Notes: a model not told the origin generated them from the sequence alone. A stretch of DNA of 64,000 bases from Balaenoptera acutorostrata (GCF_949987535.1 NC_080080.1:62711006-62775005), one strand, 5' to 3'; shown: positions 11,361 to 24,350, numbered from the stretch's first letter. Numbers and translations: made by a program.

Positions 11361-13900
11361 GCCCCCACCAGAAAGAGTTGGCCCATTCCTCTGTTAGGCA
11401 GAAAAAAAATATTGGCCAGAAACGTAATCAATACGTGGATTGAACCGGATCAAATCTGGGCTCCAGTTTTGGTTTATTGTAGATGACTTCCAGTTTGCCC
11501 TATTCCTAGGACATGTCCCTCCATCTCTTTCAGTGAACATCTAGTATATTACCTTCTCAATCCCAAGAGACTAAGAGAAATGCACTTTGGTTTTCGGAAA
11601 TTTTTGATTCAGTACTTTGGCTTGCTTTCTAACTCACACTTCTTCAGAACTTAGGATTTCTTTAAGACACCAGTATGTATGATGTTCCTTGAGTACTCAA
11701 TTTTTTTTTTTCTTCCAGCTCTGTATAATCACTAAAACCTCTTCTGGTTTCTCCATATTTGTCCTCTATCTAACCCTGTCAAAGAATGTTAGTCTTTGTG
11801 TAGCTTGACTTAGCAGATTTCCCCAGGGAAAGCTGAAGATCCTTAGTTTACTCTGAGAGTTTCTCTGTTCTCTTGCTCTCCAGAATTGTGCTCCTTTTGT
11901 CCTTTGTGCCTCCACAACTCTCTGGCAACCATAATATAAGGTGGTTGTAATATACCACTTTTTCTTATTTTTATTTATGACAGGATTGCCGTGCCATGGA
12001 TAACACATTTTACTTGATAGTTAAAGCTCTTTCTCGTTTTAAAATTACCAAATATTCAGTGTCCCCATAGCTGTAATGTTAACCTTAAAGTAACTCAATA
12101 ATAATGAGAAAGAAAAGAACACACAAATGTTAAAATGTTTTTTTTAGCTAAATAGTACTACACATAAAACTTTCCCTGTCTCAAATTATAAAGATGAATG
12201 CCCACTGGTTTAGGCAAAATAATCAGTTTCAAGCAGCACTATCTCTATCCTCCAGGTCTAACTTAAATGTTAATACCATTTCTGCTTACTGCCTTAAGAC
12301 TAAGTTGTCTTTTTGGAAGCATCTTGTGTTCAGCAGAACTAATAACACTTTCATTCAGTTTGCACATTACCTCCACTATAAAACTGCTGAACTTCTGTGA
12401 GTCAATATTCAGCATGTCTGTCTGCAGCTACAGAGCCTCCAAGACTCAATCCATATAATCTGTCTCCTAATTTATCTCCTTTGTACATAAAGTGCGCCCA
12501 TTTCACAATCAAATGTTTTGATCTACTCATCTTCTCTTTTACCTTTCCACTAAAGCAGAGGAATGAAGCACAAAGCATTTCCATCATTGTGCATCTAAAG
12601 AATCCCAAGTAAGTCAAGCCGTGTGTGAGATGGGTTTTGAAAAAAATTAAATTTTACTCAAAAAATATCTTGCAGTACAACAACCTATATAGCCGGAAGA
12701 TTCAAGATCAACTCTAAGCCCAATATAAAGCTGGAGGATAATGAAAACAAACAAAGAATAAAAATGATTTAAATATTTCTTCCCCAAGCAAGTATGAAAC
12801 CAAGGTGAATGTTGCACAGCATAAGGTAGGAAGAAATGAATCGTATATTCAATTTCCTAAGAATAAGATAAAATGACATTTAAAGTATCTTAAAATGGCA
12901 CATTGTGCATTGACTTTGAAGATATTATTCCAAAGTTCTAATAATAGAGCATAATCCATTTCATTTAGACTTCAGTTAAATGTGTTTTTGATGTAATAAT
13001 ACATTAACATAATATTCTAATATTTTAGATTATGACTTCAGGTCATGACTAATTAATCTATGAGGTTTTATTAGACTTTTAAAACCTAGAAATAGTTGGT
13101 AAAAAGAAAAATGATGTTTTAATGACTATTTTAAAGCAGTTTAGTCTTTAAAAAGAAATCTGGTTCTAAAAGTTCAAAATTAAAATTAAAGTATGATTTA
13201 ATGTTCAACTTCTTTCATTTGCTTCGACTGAGAATTGATAGGGACAGCTAAATAAGTGGGTGCAAAGAGGTTCATTTATACAGTACCACAATTTTTATAC
13301 TGATAATTTTTCTTTATTTTGGGAGTCATGAAAAGGTGAAGAAGATTTTAATTTTTCTGGATGATAGAATATTGACAACTCTACCTAGAAAGATGTTTGC
13401 ATATTTCCTATACTAAATGAATATTGATAATACTGAGCTATATGAATTAAGAATCATGAACAGGGGTTACAAGTTTTTCTAGAATCAGTTAATTTGATGC
13501 AAAATATGAGTATATTTGAAGGCAAAGTGCACATCTACAACTTTTCAAAATGAATGACTACAATGAGTAGACCTAGATACAATGTATTCTCCCTTGAGAA
13601 TAAAAACATATACCACAGACTGTGCAAAAAGGTACCAGATGTCAGGATCCTTTAGCTGACCCCTTAATAGAAATGAGCCATCAAAAATTGCAAGGAAGGA
13701 TCATTTGTGACTTTCCAGAATAATGCCAAAATCTTGATTGGAATTTATTCACTTATTCATTCTTTCAAAAATCAAGTGGTAATTCATGAAATTTTCCAGC
13801 TTTGATTTTTATACTAACCCAATTTTTACTGATTAGTATTAAATTAAGTCAAGACAGACTTTAAAAACTATTTTGAACTATGTACCTACTAATGTGACAA
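11361..13900. other. Unannotated AT-rich DNA
   Basis: I recognise no gene or repeat. Short open frames on both strands around 12194-12617 overlap one another and show no family resemblance or coding bias. Confidence 0.4.
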
Positions 13901-14100
13901 CTTAGAGGTGGACAAACTAGAGCCTAACAGCAAAACCCAGCCTCCTTACTTTTCTATACCTCATAATCTAAGAATGGTTTTTACATTTTAAATGGTTGAA
14001 GAAAATTTTTAGAAGAATTAGGTTTTTTGACATATGAAAATTAAATTAATATCAAAATTCAAAGTCTATCTCTAAAATTTATTGGAACAGAGTTAAATCA
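13901..14100. mobile_element. hAT/Charlie-type DNA transposon relic
   Basis: The order 'gtggacaaactagagcctaa', 'agaatggtttttacatttta', 'aatggttgaagaaaattttt', 'tttgacatatgaaaatta' and 'aaatttattggaacagagtt' follows an old hAT-type element ('ggttggcaaactacggcc ... gttttattggaacacagcc'). Identity is low and the exact family is not certain. Confidence 0.5.
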
Positions 14101-15557
14101 GAAATTGTGAAGAGTCTGAGAATTTACCCTAATTATTGATTACATGTTAAAGTGATAATACTATTTTGGATCTATTGAGTTAAATAAAATAGATTATGAA
14201 AATTAATTTCATCTTTGTCTTTTAATAGGGCTATTTGAAAATTTTAAATTATATGTGTGTCACATATTTTTATTGGACAGTGCTGTTTTGATGAATGGTC
14301 TCACTAATGATCTACCAGAGAGGCAAGAGTTCCATGTCTCTTTTAATAGGATTAACTGATCAATACAACAGAATAATTTTCAGATCTTATAAGAGATTGG
14401 AGTTACTTACACCAACAGTAACAGAGAGTATGACAAAATGATAAATGATGATATCAGGAAAATGAGGTCCATCAATTTGAAACCCCCAGTCCCCAATTTC
14501 ATCTTCCTTAAGAATTAACAACATTGCAAGATTCGATGGTTTTGGAAAAGATTTTCATCTTTAGATAAGTAGAGCCCTTAAATAGCTCACATCCGGCAAT
14601 CACCCAAAATATCCATTATATTGTTACTATTTTCTAAGCTGCAGAGTACTTTTTTTTCACAGAAAATTTTACTTCAAAATTCAAATCTTTATAGAAACGG
14701 AATTATTCTGGTTAAATTTGTGTTGTGCATCCTAAATCCCTGTTTACCCATCCCAGCCTTACAATAGCATGAGAGGACCACGTAGCTTGGCTTGAAGATA
14801 AAAATGTGAAGACACAGTGAAGCCAGAGTATGAGTATGCGGAAGTCCTTCCAGTAGTGTTTTACTGTACTAAAATCAATGGCTATATTTTTAATCTGAAA
14901 CCCAAAATTCGGTACTGAATCTTTTTAAGACTAGTTCTCAAATATATATTAATGTGTGACCTTGAAAATAAATATTATGATTTATGATTCTCCATAAATA
15001 AAAATGTACTTCCTAACCTTAAAAAAATCCACGCATAACTTTTAGTTAATTTGAACCATGTGAAACTGCCAACTAAGAAAATGATAAACAGTTCAACATG
15101 ATAGATTAAAAAGATATTGATAATAGGTATCACAGCTACTTCTGTTGAATTTCTACAAACAGTATCTCTTCCATTCTTTTAAAATTATACCCCAGCTTAA
15201 AACCAACATCAGAGATACTTAGCAGAAAAATAATTATATGTCAGGAAAGCTGGTTCTAAATTGTCTGAGAAAATCCTTCAATTATGCAGAAGAAAGGATC
15301 AAGTTGGTTAGTTGATGATCTTCTGAGGAGCAGTTGGTAGGTTTTGTTGAGGATTTTCTATCATGGATCAACTTTTTGCTACAGCCAGATTATATAGCCT
15401 AAGGAATTAGCTATTGAGGAAAGGGAATTTAAAGTCAACTTCTCCTTTCATGTTTTGAAATCAAATCTCAAATTATCAGCTGACTTATTGATACCCATCT
15501 TTAATGCTGCAGCTTTCTATGTCAAAACCATTACAAGGGGTTTCAGACTGTAGGAGA

Positions 15558-15560
<3 letters not shown>
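14101..15560. other. Unannotated AT-rich DNA
   Basis: No recognisable repeat or gene; nothing beyond AT-rich composition. Confidence 0.4.

Positions 15561-15628
<68 letters not shown>
15561..15628. repeat. (TA)n microsatellite, about 34 units
   Basis: An uninterrupted alternating TA tract of about 68 bp. Its length without interruptions implies high instability and cruciform or replication-stalling potential. Open frames through it on both strands (poly Tyr-Ile) are artefacts. Confidence 0.97.
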
Positions 15629-15630
<2 letters not shown>

Positions 15631-15909
15631 TGTTATATACATATGCCAAACTATCCCTTCAACAATTAGGAGGGATATTCTTTTAATATTATTTGCAAGC
15701 CCAATAAACAAGCACATGTGTTTGAAAAAGACTCTAATTCTTACTTTGGACTCTACAATCAATTTCTCACACCCTGGTAGTTCCAATTGTTACAGGATGA
15801 AATTCCTAGTGAGAAAATTAAAACAGTTATCATTTATTTCTCCATTCTTCATGGAGATAATACTGTGAGAATATATAGGAGCATTGGAGTTTAGTGATAA
15901 GAAACTTGG

Positions 15910-16050
15910 GATATTAATTCATCCAACATCTATTGAGCACATCTTAATTGGACAGGATATTGGGAATAAAGAGATTATTTAAATCCTAGTCTGTTTCCTA
16001 TAAGAATTCACTATTCAGTTGGGAAGGAAAGCCAGTGAATAGTACTTAGG
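15910..16050 (-). repeat. L2-type LINE 3' end relic
   Basis: 'atccaacatctattgagcac', then 'gacaggatattgggaataaa' and 'agaattcactattcagttgg' follow the reverse complement of the L2 3' end ('..caaatatttattgagcacc..tggggataca..acattctagtgggg'). Confidence 0.5.
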
Positions 16051-16250
16051 TGATAGTTTAAGTCATGGGTATGTTTTTTTTAGTTACCATCCAAATTCTT
16101 ATGAAATTAGAAAAACACACCTCCTTTGTTCTACAATGGAGATCATAAATGTGATCTTTTCTGTTTGTCATTTGTATAAGAAGCTGATTGCAGCTAAGAA
16201 TGAAAGGATGTGGGGCAAATTATTTCAGTAGTAATATAGACGTTACAGTA

Positions 16251-16397
16251 CTGGGATGAGTTTGGTTTTTTAGGGGGTTTTTTTGACCGCACCAGCGACA
16301 TACTAGTTCCCCAACCAGTGATCGAACTCGTACCCCCTGAAGTGGAAGGGCGGAGCCCTAACCACTGGACTACCAGGGAGTTCCCTGGGATGAGTTT
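16251..16397 (-). mobile_element. Short CHR-type tRNA-derived SINE with 13-bp TSD
   Basis: The SINE body is 16264-16384 on the minus strand, flanked by a perfect direct repeat CTGGGATGAGTTT (16251-16263 and 16385-16397). Read on the minus strand it starts 'GGAACTCCCTGGTAGTCCAG' and contains the tRNA-like A box 'TAGTCCAGTGGTTAGGGCTC'. A degenerate B box follows ('cgagttcgatcactgg') and the tail is an A-rich remnant. This is the short tRNA-Glu-derived CHR class of cetaceans, hippos and ruminants. Confidence 0.9.
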
Positions 16398-17914
16398 TAA
16401 GAGACAAGCTGCTACAATGTACTCTAATGTTCTTCAACTACACATTTTTGTATGGTTATGACTGTCTTTTGTTTTGATGATTATATAGCCAGAAGGTAAA
16501 TCATCCTAATTAAGAATCCAAAAACCTAATACTGGGAAAAATATTATACGTTTTTTAACCAATCTATAAAATCCTCTCTTTTTAAATACCTGTATAAGAG
16601 TGGTGGTGGGAATAGTAAAATACAAACAGCAATATGGTTGGGAGAAATAAAAGTGAGTGAAAGCATTATTTTTTTATGAATTTTGCAGGTCAATGATCTA
16701 GTTTATTGATAAAGATTTAGAAAACTACTGATGGCAACAAAAATGCCATTAACACCTTGATCTGAAGACAAGTGAGCTTGTGCTTGGATAGTTTCTTTAT
16801 TCCATGTGTACCAAGACCTCTGAAATGCCAGATTCTGAGTGCTCACGATTTTACGACAAATGAATAAATGTTTCTGCCCTAGTTATTTCTTAGCTTCTTC
16901 ATCTGAAATAGCTAGATTATCTTTGTTGAAATTGAACAGCTTTATCACCCCGTTCCATTTAATAGTTTTAAGCAAAAGGGGACAAAACAATTTTGGGGAA
17001 AATAACTAATCTTTCACTACAGTCATAAATGGAACAAAAACAAGCCATTTTAAGGCTGCTGGCATTCAAAGTTAAATCTTGTCAGAAACCCAAACAAACT
17101 GACTTTTTTTATATTTAGAAATCCTTCTGAAGAATTGAATCTGACCTTCTTCTGATCAACTTTCTATCATGTTGAAATTCATAATTGCCAAGTATCTTCT
17201 GTATTTGGGGACCAGTACAAAAAAAAACTTTACTATGAAAAATTCTGGGAATATAAGAGAGTAAAAATGTTGTAGAGTCTTTGATCTCACAAGCAAAATG
17301 ATATAACTTAATGTGCAGAGTTGAAAGTTGAAATTTTAAAGTTGTTTCTATTTTGAGACAGACCCTGAGATAATTCGAATATTAGAAAATACTTTACAAA
17401 GTCCCTATGGTCATTGACTTTAACCAGAAGAATAGATAAAAATTTGAAAAATATAAAACTATACACCTGCTGGATAATGGGTGTAAACTTTGTATTGTAA
17501 GTCAGTCAGCTTTCTAAGGTTTATGGACATTTCCTTATTGCTTTCCGGAGATAATATCAGTTGTTTATTGGATTATTGGCAATTTAGGATTTGAAACATT
17601 TTACTTTAAAAGTTAAATAAACCAATTATCTCTGGTTAGTTTACTTTTACTCTAGTGGCCCTAGATATGGTTGAGATGCCATTTTGCTGGTTTACACTTT
17701 TGATGCCAGTTTATTTCACCTTCTTAAGATCGTCCTTAATTCCCCTTATACGGAAGTTATTGCTACTTTAATTCCACAAATCCTTGTTAAAATATTGCTG
17801 TGTGGCACCTTTCCAAGAACCAAGAATATAAACATGAGAAACTCATCGTTGTCTACCCTCCCACAGGAAAGTACTTGTATTTTCTTTTAGCACTCAAATT
17901 ATTCCGTCTGTGTT
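16398..17914. other. Unannotated AT-rich DNA
   Basis: No gene or repeat recognised. The open frame at 17684-17890 has no recognisable relatives. Confidence 0.4.
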
Positions 17915-18025
17915 TCCCATTAGTTTCTAATGAAAGTCTCCTGTTTTATTCATCTGATTCTCTCCAGGACCCAGGTGAATGCCCACCTCATAGATATATT
18001 TGATGAATGGAATTGTTGAAGTATA
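17915..18025 (+). repeat. L2 LINE 3' end relic
   Basis: 'gtctcctgttttattcatct', 'tctccaggacccaggtgaat' and 'atttgatgaatggaattg' track the L2 3' terminus ('..ttgtctgttttgttcactgctgtatccccag..tttgttgaatgaatg'). Confidence 0.5.
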
Positions 18026-18187
18026 TCCTTTTTCGTAAAAATTTAATATCTTTTGCCTATTAAAGAGGATCACTTTCTATTTTTCATGACTAAAATGGTT
18101 TTCTAACATGAGAGATTCAATGTAATCAGTATAGAAGAGTACAAAGGAAAAATAGGGGATTTGTAAATTCTATTGTAAAGTAAACCA

Positions 18188-18292
18188 TGGCTGTCTCTTC
18201 ACCTTATATCTCCACACCTTGGCATGGAATCTGGCTCAAAGTGGATTCTAACAATGTTTTTATTGATAAATTGATTAAGGAAGTGGGACAAT
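18188..18292 (+). repeat. L2 LINE 3' end relic (second)
   Basis: 'catggctgtctcttcacctt', 'ccttggcatggaatctggct' and 'tttattgataaattgatt' again follow the L2 3' end. Diverged, so low certainty. Confidence 0.4.
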
Positions 18293-18319
18293 TATGGGTG
18301 GAGTCGGTACTCCATCCAC

Positions 18320-18495
18320 TACTTGGTGTATGATTTGGCATCTATTGTTTAATCTCTGTCTCTGTTTCACTCTCTGGAAACTAGATTTAATTAATATTCA
18401 CAACAAGATTGGGTGTGAAGATTACCTGTGGGAAATGCTTACAACAATGCTTTGTAAACAGTAAATCACTAAACAATTACATTGATATTAATTAT
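18320..18495 (+). repeat. MIR SINE relic
   Basis: 'tttaatctctgtctctgttt' followed by 'gtgaagattacctgtgggaa' and 'cagtaaatcactaaacaatt' follows MIR core-to-tail order. Confidence 0.5.
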
Positions 18496-20956
18496 AATCT
18501 TAAAATATAAAAATACACCTTTTTTTTTTTTTTTTGTATTGCCTGGATAAAGAGAAAAACCAAACAAAACAAATGATCCTGATTTCTTTGGCACATATTT
18601 TAATGATGTGATAGGATATTTAGAATTTCTTTCCTGACATTTCTTCTGTACTCTTATTGGTTTTGTTGAATCTCTGCCATTCAAATTACAGTTTTGAATA
18701 CTGATAAATTTACCTAGTAATTCATATGGTAATTAACATTTTTGTTCATAAGAATTTCCACTTTTAAGTCAGCCTAGGTGAGAGTAAACCTGAAAATATT
18801 TCTGGTATATTTTTCTTAACCAGAGAAACTATCTTAGTAGGAGCTTCAATAGTTTTAAAAATATAAATGTTTAAGTTTTATCCTATACTTCGAATTACAT
18901 GTCTTCATGTACCTGACCTCCCTTTGCTAAATAGAGCCATGAATATTCATAGAGATAATTATAAATTTAACATCACAAAAGTTTCCAATATTTAATTCTA
19001 TTCATTTTCACTGTCATAAGTATGAGGAAGCCCTCAACATTTACCAAATAAAATTTAAGTTATAAAAAATATCAATTATTTTTGAGTGCCTAATAAGTCT
19101 TATAACTTGAGTTATAATAAGAAAATTATAAAGGTCTCATTTTTGTGTGCATTGTCTATTTGTAGTAAAAGTGAGACTAGTGAAAAGGCAGGAGACTTTC
19201 TAATGCCCACAGGGATCTTTCCCTATATGAAGACACCTTAAAACTTTCTGATACTTTAAGGGAATAGAAATAATTTTTTTAATGATTATTCATGGATTAC
19301 TAACAAAATAAAACAACTTTATCTGCTTGTATTCTAGCAAATATGTTTTTCTCTTCTAGTACCAGATGTTATTGAAGAACATTATGTTAGTATACACAAA
19401 TAAGAAAATTATAATATATTAATAAAAAATTTGGCAAGGTTAGTAAAGTAATAGGTGACCATTTTGGAAAGTACAACAAGAATTCAAATGCATATGCTCT
19501 ATTTTATGTTTTAAATATGTATTGATTTTATTGGCACAAATCTTAACAGTCCTAGTGTATTTTGAATAAATTGTACATGGGCTCCTGCCTTACTGATATT
19601 TATCAAATAACTTATTTAAATCATAGGTAAGGAGAAAAAAGAAAATGTTATTATATTTATTAAAAGTCTAATAAGTTAAATTCTTCACCACCTTTTTACA
19701 TATAAACTTATAATCAGTACACATGTTAATAAAACTCATGAATACATTATTTGGATTGGACTGTTCTTTCACCTTATCTCAACCCTTTCTTTTTTTACAA
19801 CCTATTCCCAATACCAAATATTAATTTAAATACAGTGTGACCATGGTGAATTATTTTTGCCCACCTATGGGAGAAAAATAAACAGTCTGTGCAAAACTTT
19901 AAAAAATAAATAAATAAATAAAACCCAACTTTATAGCTACTGCTATTTGAATCTGCAACTGAACTTTTTAGAGAACTTGAAATTAATTGGATTTGCTTAT
20001 GACTCTGTTATGAGCTTCAGAGGCTTAGCTAATATATACTTCCCTCTAAAAATTTATTTTACTAAAACTCATACCTCATCCTAATTTAACAAAGCCTCTT
20101 TCTTGCCTTCTTCCTTAGAGGGCATGTAAAAATTATCTGTTCAATTGACATTGAGCATTAGAGGAAAGTGAAGCATAACAGTCAGACTATCAAAAAGTAC
20201 CAGTCTTTACTCATTCTTATGGAAGGTATCAAAAAAAAAAAAAAAATGGTACTGCAAGGATAGATAAGGCAAAATGGGACTGAGACATCTGGAACCAGAA
20301 ATGATAGATAATAAAAGATAATAAAAATGCAATCTTCCTTTACTTCATTGCAACTTTCTTTTCCAAAGTATCTGTTGTGGTGCCCATGTCTTGGAATAAG
20401 GTTATGAACAGTATTCAATGGCCAAATAAAAAAAAATAATAATGTTGTATAATATCCCTGTGAAAATGAATAAAGGAAAACCTCATTCAAAATGGAGTTG
20501 GGAAATCCTGAAAGCGGAGCACTCATGCATGTATTACTCCTCCCAGTTGCTTTATATACCCCAGCAGGAAGAAGAAAGATTTTCTCCTTTCTCAGCAACA
20601 ACCCAGCTGCTTTTCTGGAATAAACTTGATTTTGCTGGCTAAACTGCTTACATTTTTGTTTTAAAGATTGACAATCCCCTTGTTATAGTTTCATAATATA
20701 TACCCACATTATGAAGACCCTGAGAAGTAGTTCAATCAAGAAATATATTTTCTTTGTTTAGGTAGGGGATTCCCAAATTTATTTAAGACTAGAATATTTC
20801 TCCTTCCAACTCACCCACTAAACTATGCACCTAACACAGCTCTGTAAGACACCAGACTGGAAAAACTGATTTCCTCTGAACTTGGCTCACACCTCTCATA
20901 CTTTACACCGTTGGGTTGGGTGTTGCATCACTGCGAGTTTCTTAGCATGCCCCAGG
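18496..20956. other. Unannotated AT-rich DNA
   Basis: Contains a T17 run near 18519 and an A15 run near 20232. I see no gene. The 139-codon open frame at 20182-20601 (minus) has no recognisable domain and starts next to the A-tract; I do not call it a gene. Confidence 0.4.
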
Positions 20957-21156
20957 NNNNNNNNNNNNNNNNNNNNNNNNNNNNNNNNNNNNNNNNNNNN
21001 NNNNNNNNNNNNNNNNNNNNNNNNNNNNNNNNNNNNNNNNNNNNNNNNNNNNNNNNNNNNNNNNNNNNNNNNNNNNNNNNNNNNNNNNNNNNNNNNNNNN
21101 NNNNNNNNNNNNNNNNNNNNNNNNNNNNNNNNNNNNNNNNNNNNNNNNNNNNNNNN
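20957..21156. other. Assembly gap of exactly 200 N
   Basis: A run of 200 N. The right edge enters an antisense L1 near the end of ORF2, so the missing sequence should include the L1 3' UTR and poly(A) as poly(T) on this strand. The round length suggests a placeholder size. Confidence 0.99.
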
Positions 21157-21330
21157 GTTAGCGTACGGTATTTGTTTTTCTCTTTCTGACTTACTTCACT
21201 CTGTATGACAGACTCTAGGTCCATCCACCTCACTACAAATAACTCAATTTTATTTCTTTTTATGGCTGAGTAATATTCCATTGTATATATGTGCCACATC
21301 TTCTTTACCCATTCATCTGTCCATGGATGA
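21157..21330 (-). pseudogene. 5'-truncated L1: ORF2 C-terminus at gap edge
   Basis: The minus strand encodes the extreme C-terminal end of ORF2p ('[20 protein letters not shown]', '[16 protein letters not shown]'), nearly identical to the same stretch of copy 2 (about 57222-57350). The copy is therefore fairly young. 5' truncation occurs near 21330. Its 3' UTR and tail must lie in the gap at 20957-21156. Confidence 0.9.
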
Positions 21331-21706
21331 TTCTTTTGTTCTCCACAACTGATACAATCTTGATCTACCAAATTCCACTGCTGTAAATGTGTTAAGCACA
21401 CTGCAAGGCTGGAAGAGTGCTACATTATTATCTTTGGATTGCTGTCATAGTATTAGTACTTATCTAATTATAATTATATTGCAAAATAAACCGTTTTTCT
21501 TTATAGTAGGCATATTTATGTGGTAAAAAAATTCACTCAGCACTGTCTTGTTTGAGTATAACCTGTTAAAATCATCTACAAAATGTAGTTGAGAAACCTA
21601 CGACTTTTACCAGCTACTAAGAGTTCGGTGATACACAGTCAGTGCACATCTGCTATGAATGTCAACCCAGTACACTCAGTTCTTCACTTGAGTTCTCCTT
21701 GGGTAC
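21331..21706. other. Unannotated DNA between L1 and SINE
   Basis: No gene or repeat recognised. Confidence 0.4.
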
Positions 21707-22074
21707 CAAGAGAGTGCTTTTTTTTTTTTTTTTTTTTTAAAAGGTTTTTTTTTTTTTAAATTAATTTATTAATTTATTTTTTTAATTTTTTTTTTTGGCT
21801 GTGTTGGGTCTTCGTTTCTGTGCGAGGGCTTCCTCCAGTTGCAACGAGTGGGGGCCACTCTTCATCACGGTGCACGGGCCTCTCACTATCGCGGCCTCTC
21901 CTGCTGTGGAGCACAGGCTCCAGACACGCAGGCTCAGCAGTTGTGGCTCACGGGCCTAGCCGCTTCGCGGCATGTGGGATCCTCCCAGACCAGGGCTCGA
22001 ACCCGTGTCCCCTGCATTGGCAGGCAGACTCTCAACCACTGCGCCACCAGGGAAGCCCTCAAGAGAGTGCTTTT
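21707..22074 (-). mobile_element. Young full-length CHR-1-type SINE with 15-bp TSD
   Basis: Body 21722-22059, minus strand, flanked by direct repeats CAAGAGAGTGCTTTT (21707-21721 and 22060-22074). Read on the minus strand it begins 'GGGCTTCCCTGGTGGCGCAG' with A box 'TGGCGCAGTGGTTGAGAG' and B box 'GGGTTCGAGCCCTGG'. A long body rich in repeated 'GAGGCC' and 'ACAAC' blocks follows, ending 'GACCCAACACAGCC' and an A/T tail. High CpG retention and clean boxes mark it as recent. The 'gagaggccgcgatagtgag' body variant resembles toothed-whale SINEs (from memory). Confidence 0.92.
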
Positions 22075-23974
22075 AAACAGCCACTAATGAGTACCGATGC
22101 ATCCCCTGAGACTGGATTTGTGCATACATACAGGACAAAGTAACCATTATATAAATACTTCAGTTACTGGAAGCACTTCAGTATTATTTAATCCACAATT
22201 TCAGTACATTAATTACATGACACCCCCATGAAGTATGCAAGTGCTTTTATTTCCACAGGCAAACCAATGTAATTAAGCTAATTCTAAGTAAATTAAATGA
22301 AATGAAGTTGCAAGGGGAAGTCAACAAAACATTTGCCAAGATTGGAATTAAGGATATTTGATACCCATTTTTAAGCTCAAAATGTGGTTTCACAGACTAT
22401 GCAGAGTCTCATGAATATTATTCAGTTAGAAGACAATCAGAAGGCATCATCTGTTTTATAGGATCATCAACCTCACCTTTACAGAAGACTATTGTGTAGT
22501 AGCATCAATATACTGAATAGATGAACAGGATACTACTTGTATTTCAGAGAATTTATTTGGGGATTTATCCAAATATGTTTGTGAACATATGGGTGTAGGA
22601 TTAAGTGAAAAGGAGTCTTACTTTTAAAGCTAAGGAATTAAGCCTCTATTAAAATGAAAGAAAGATTATTTCACAATAAATTTTTACAAAAATGTTCCTG
22701 AATAGTTTCCTTATATAAAATTATTTTCGTGTTATCATCATAATCCTGTTAAAAGAGCAAATTTGAATGTCATCTGGCTATTGGTGGTGAGCATTTTAGA
22801 GCACAATATTTGCATAATATATATAAATGTATTTTGTTTATACTGAGTCTATTATGAAATGAAAGACTACTGTAGGGTGTGAAATTTAAACACATTCATA
22901 ACATTATTTAGCATCTATGATTTCACCCAATTATCAAGTCTTATTACATTTGTTCAAAAAAACAAATGGAGTGCCGAGAAGGAGCTAAAGATGCAGACAC
23001 ACTAAATATAAAGAATAAGCTTAAGTGAAGTGCAAAGACAAAATCCATGTTGTCATTTAGTTTGGAGAAATGAGTCCATGAAATATTCTCAATTAAGTAA
23101 ACCTGAACTTGGAAGCCTCCAAAGAAACAGGTATGAACTTGGCTGTAACGAAGATTCAGAACAGCATATTTTAGTCCTTTCAAAACAAGTACATACAAAT
23201 CTTTGAAAAGAGTATATTTTGGTTACAAATGCACACAGGGAATAATGATTTCAAAAATATTATCAACCAAAAAAATGTCTTTCTATATTTCCAGTTATTT
23301 TGTTCTGTTCTAAGTAATATTTCCACTGCTTCTACCAGTACTTAAGTGAGTTAAAGGTTATTGTCAAGAAATGTGAGCTCAATTTCTACCCTTAGAGACT
23401 CAAATGCTTTGTTCAAAAGAGCTAGTGATTTCTGTATGGTACCAGACAACTCTGAACGGCTCTGCAAAAGATTCTGAACCCATGCTGAGAACAAATGCCA
23501 AAAATCTCAAAGTTGACACAAGCAGAAGATGCAGAAGTAGTAAAACAAACAAGCTCAATTTTTTCAAACTCTCATCCAAATAAGAGTGAGGGCAGTGACT
23601 TCTCAATCAGATCTCAGTCTTGGCAAAGGAGTCATTGGTTTCTTAGACTAAGCAGAAAGAAGAAAACAGGGTAAAAAAAAAAAAATCATACTCATTAGGC
23701 TGTCAGGATATTTGTGGTGAAAAGATAGTTGCTTGAAAAGAAGTAATAGATTGTGAAGATGAACATCTTTCTAAGCACCGCTCAAATTGTCTCTGGTCCT
23801 AGCACATTATTTTGCCTGTCTTAGGCCACAGGGATGTGCTGTAAAAGCAGACTCTATTTCTCCAAGGAATGGAATTGCTTTTTAATTATTTCTGGCTCAA
23901 CAGAAGCACAAATCATAGCTAATTTTTTTATTTGATCAAGTGGCTTGAAATATGGTGATTAAAATAGAACGATC
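22075..23974. other. Unannotated AT-rich DNA
   Basis: No gene or repeat recognised. The minus-strand open frames at 22944-23198 and 23400-23606 show no family resemblance. Confidence 0.4.
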
Positions 23975-24350
23975 TTCCAAACATATAGGTAAAAATACAT
24001 AGTTATTCCAGAATTAAAACAGTATAAAGATAAACACTTTCCCCTCCTCTTACCCCTCCACATCTTCCCTGCCGTGTTTTACTTTTGATCAAAATGGCTA
24101 AAGAGCAGACGTCTAAAAAAAAGAAAATAAAAGACTCCCAAATATACAGCTAAAAATATAGATATCCAAGATTTCAATAAAAGATGAAAAAGATAAACTC
24201 CCTCTGCAACACTATATAAACTTGTTTTCCCATGTAATTTACATTGATCCAAAATGGCTAAAGAACAGATGAATTAAAAACAAACAATAAAAGATATAAA
24301 GGTATTCCAGGATTAAAATGAAAAAGTGTAAAGATAAACCCTCTTACGCT
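23975..24350. repeat. Degenerate tandem repeat, about 140-160 bp x 2.5
   Basis: Three landmarks recur in the same order. 'TATTCCAGAATTAAAAC' at 24004 recurs as 'tatccaagatttcaata' at 24163 and 'tattccaggattaaaat' at 24303. 'AAAGATAAAC' occurs at 24026, 24189 and 24330. 'AAAATGGCTAAAGA' occurs at 24091 and 24251. Spacing is about 160 then 140 bp. I do not recognise the unit. The third copy is partial. Confidence 0.8.

Noticed and set aside
15504..15786. Open frames on both strands through the (TA)n tract
   Set aside because: They translate as Tyr-Ile repeats; a TA dinucleotide repeat is open in all frames. No coding evidence.
20182..20601. 139-codon minus-strand open frame
   Set aside because: No recognisable domain; it includes an A/T run and aromatic-rich low-complexity translation. 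Not supported as a gene.
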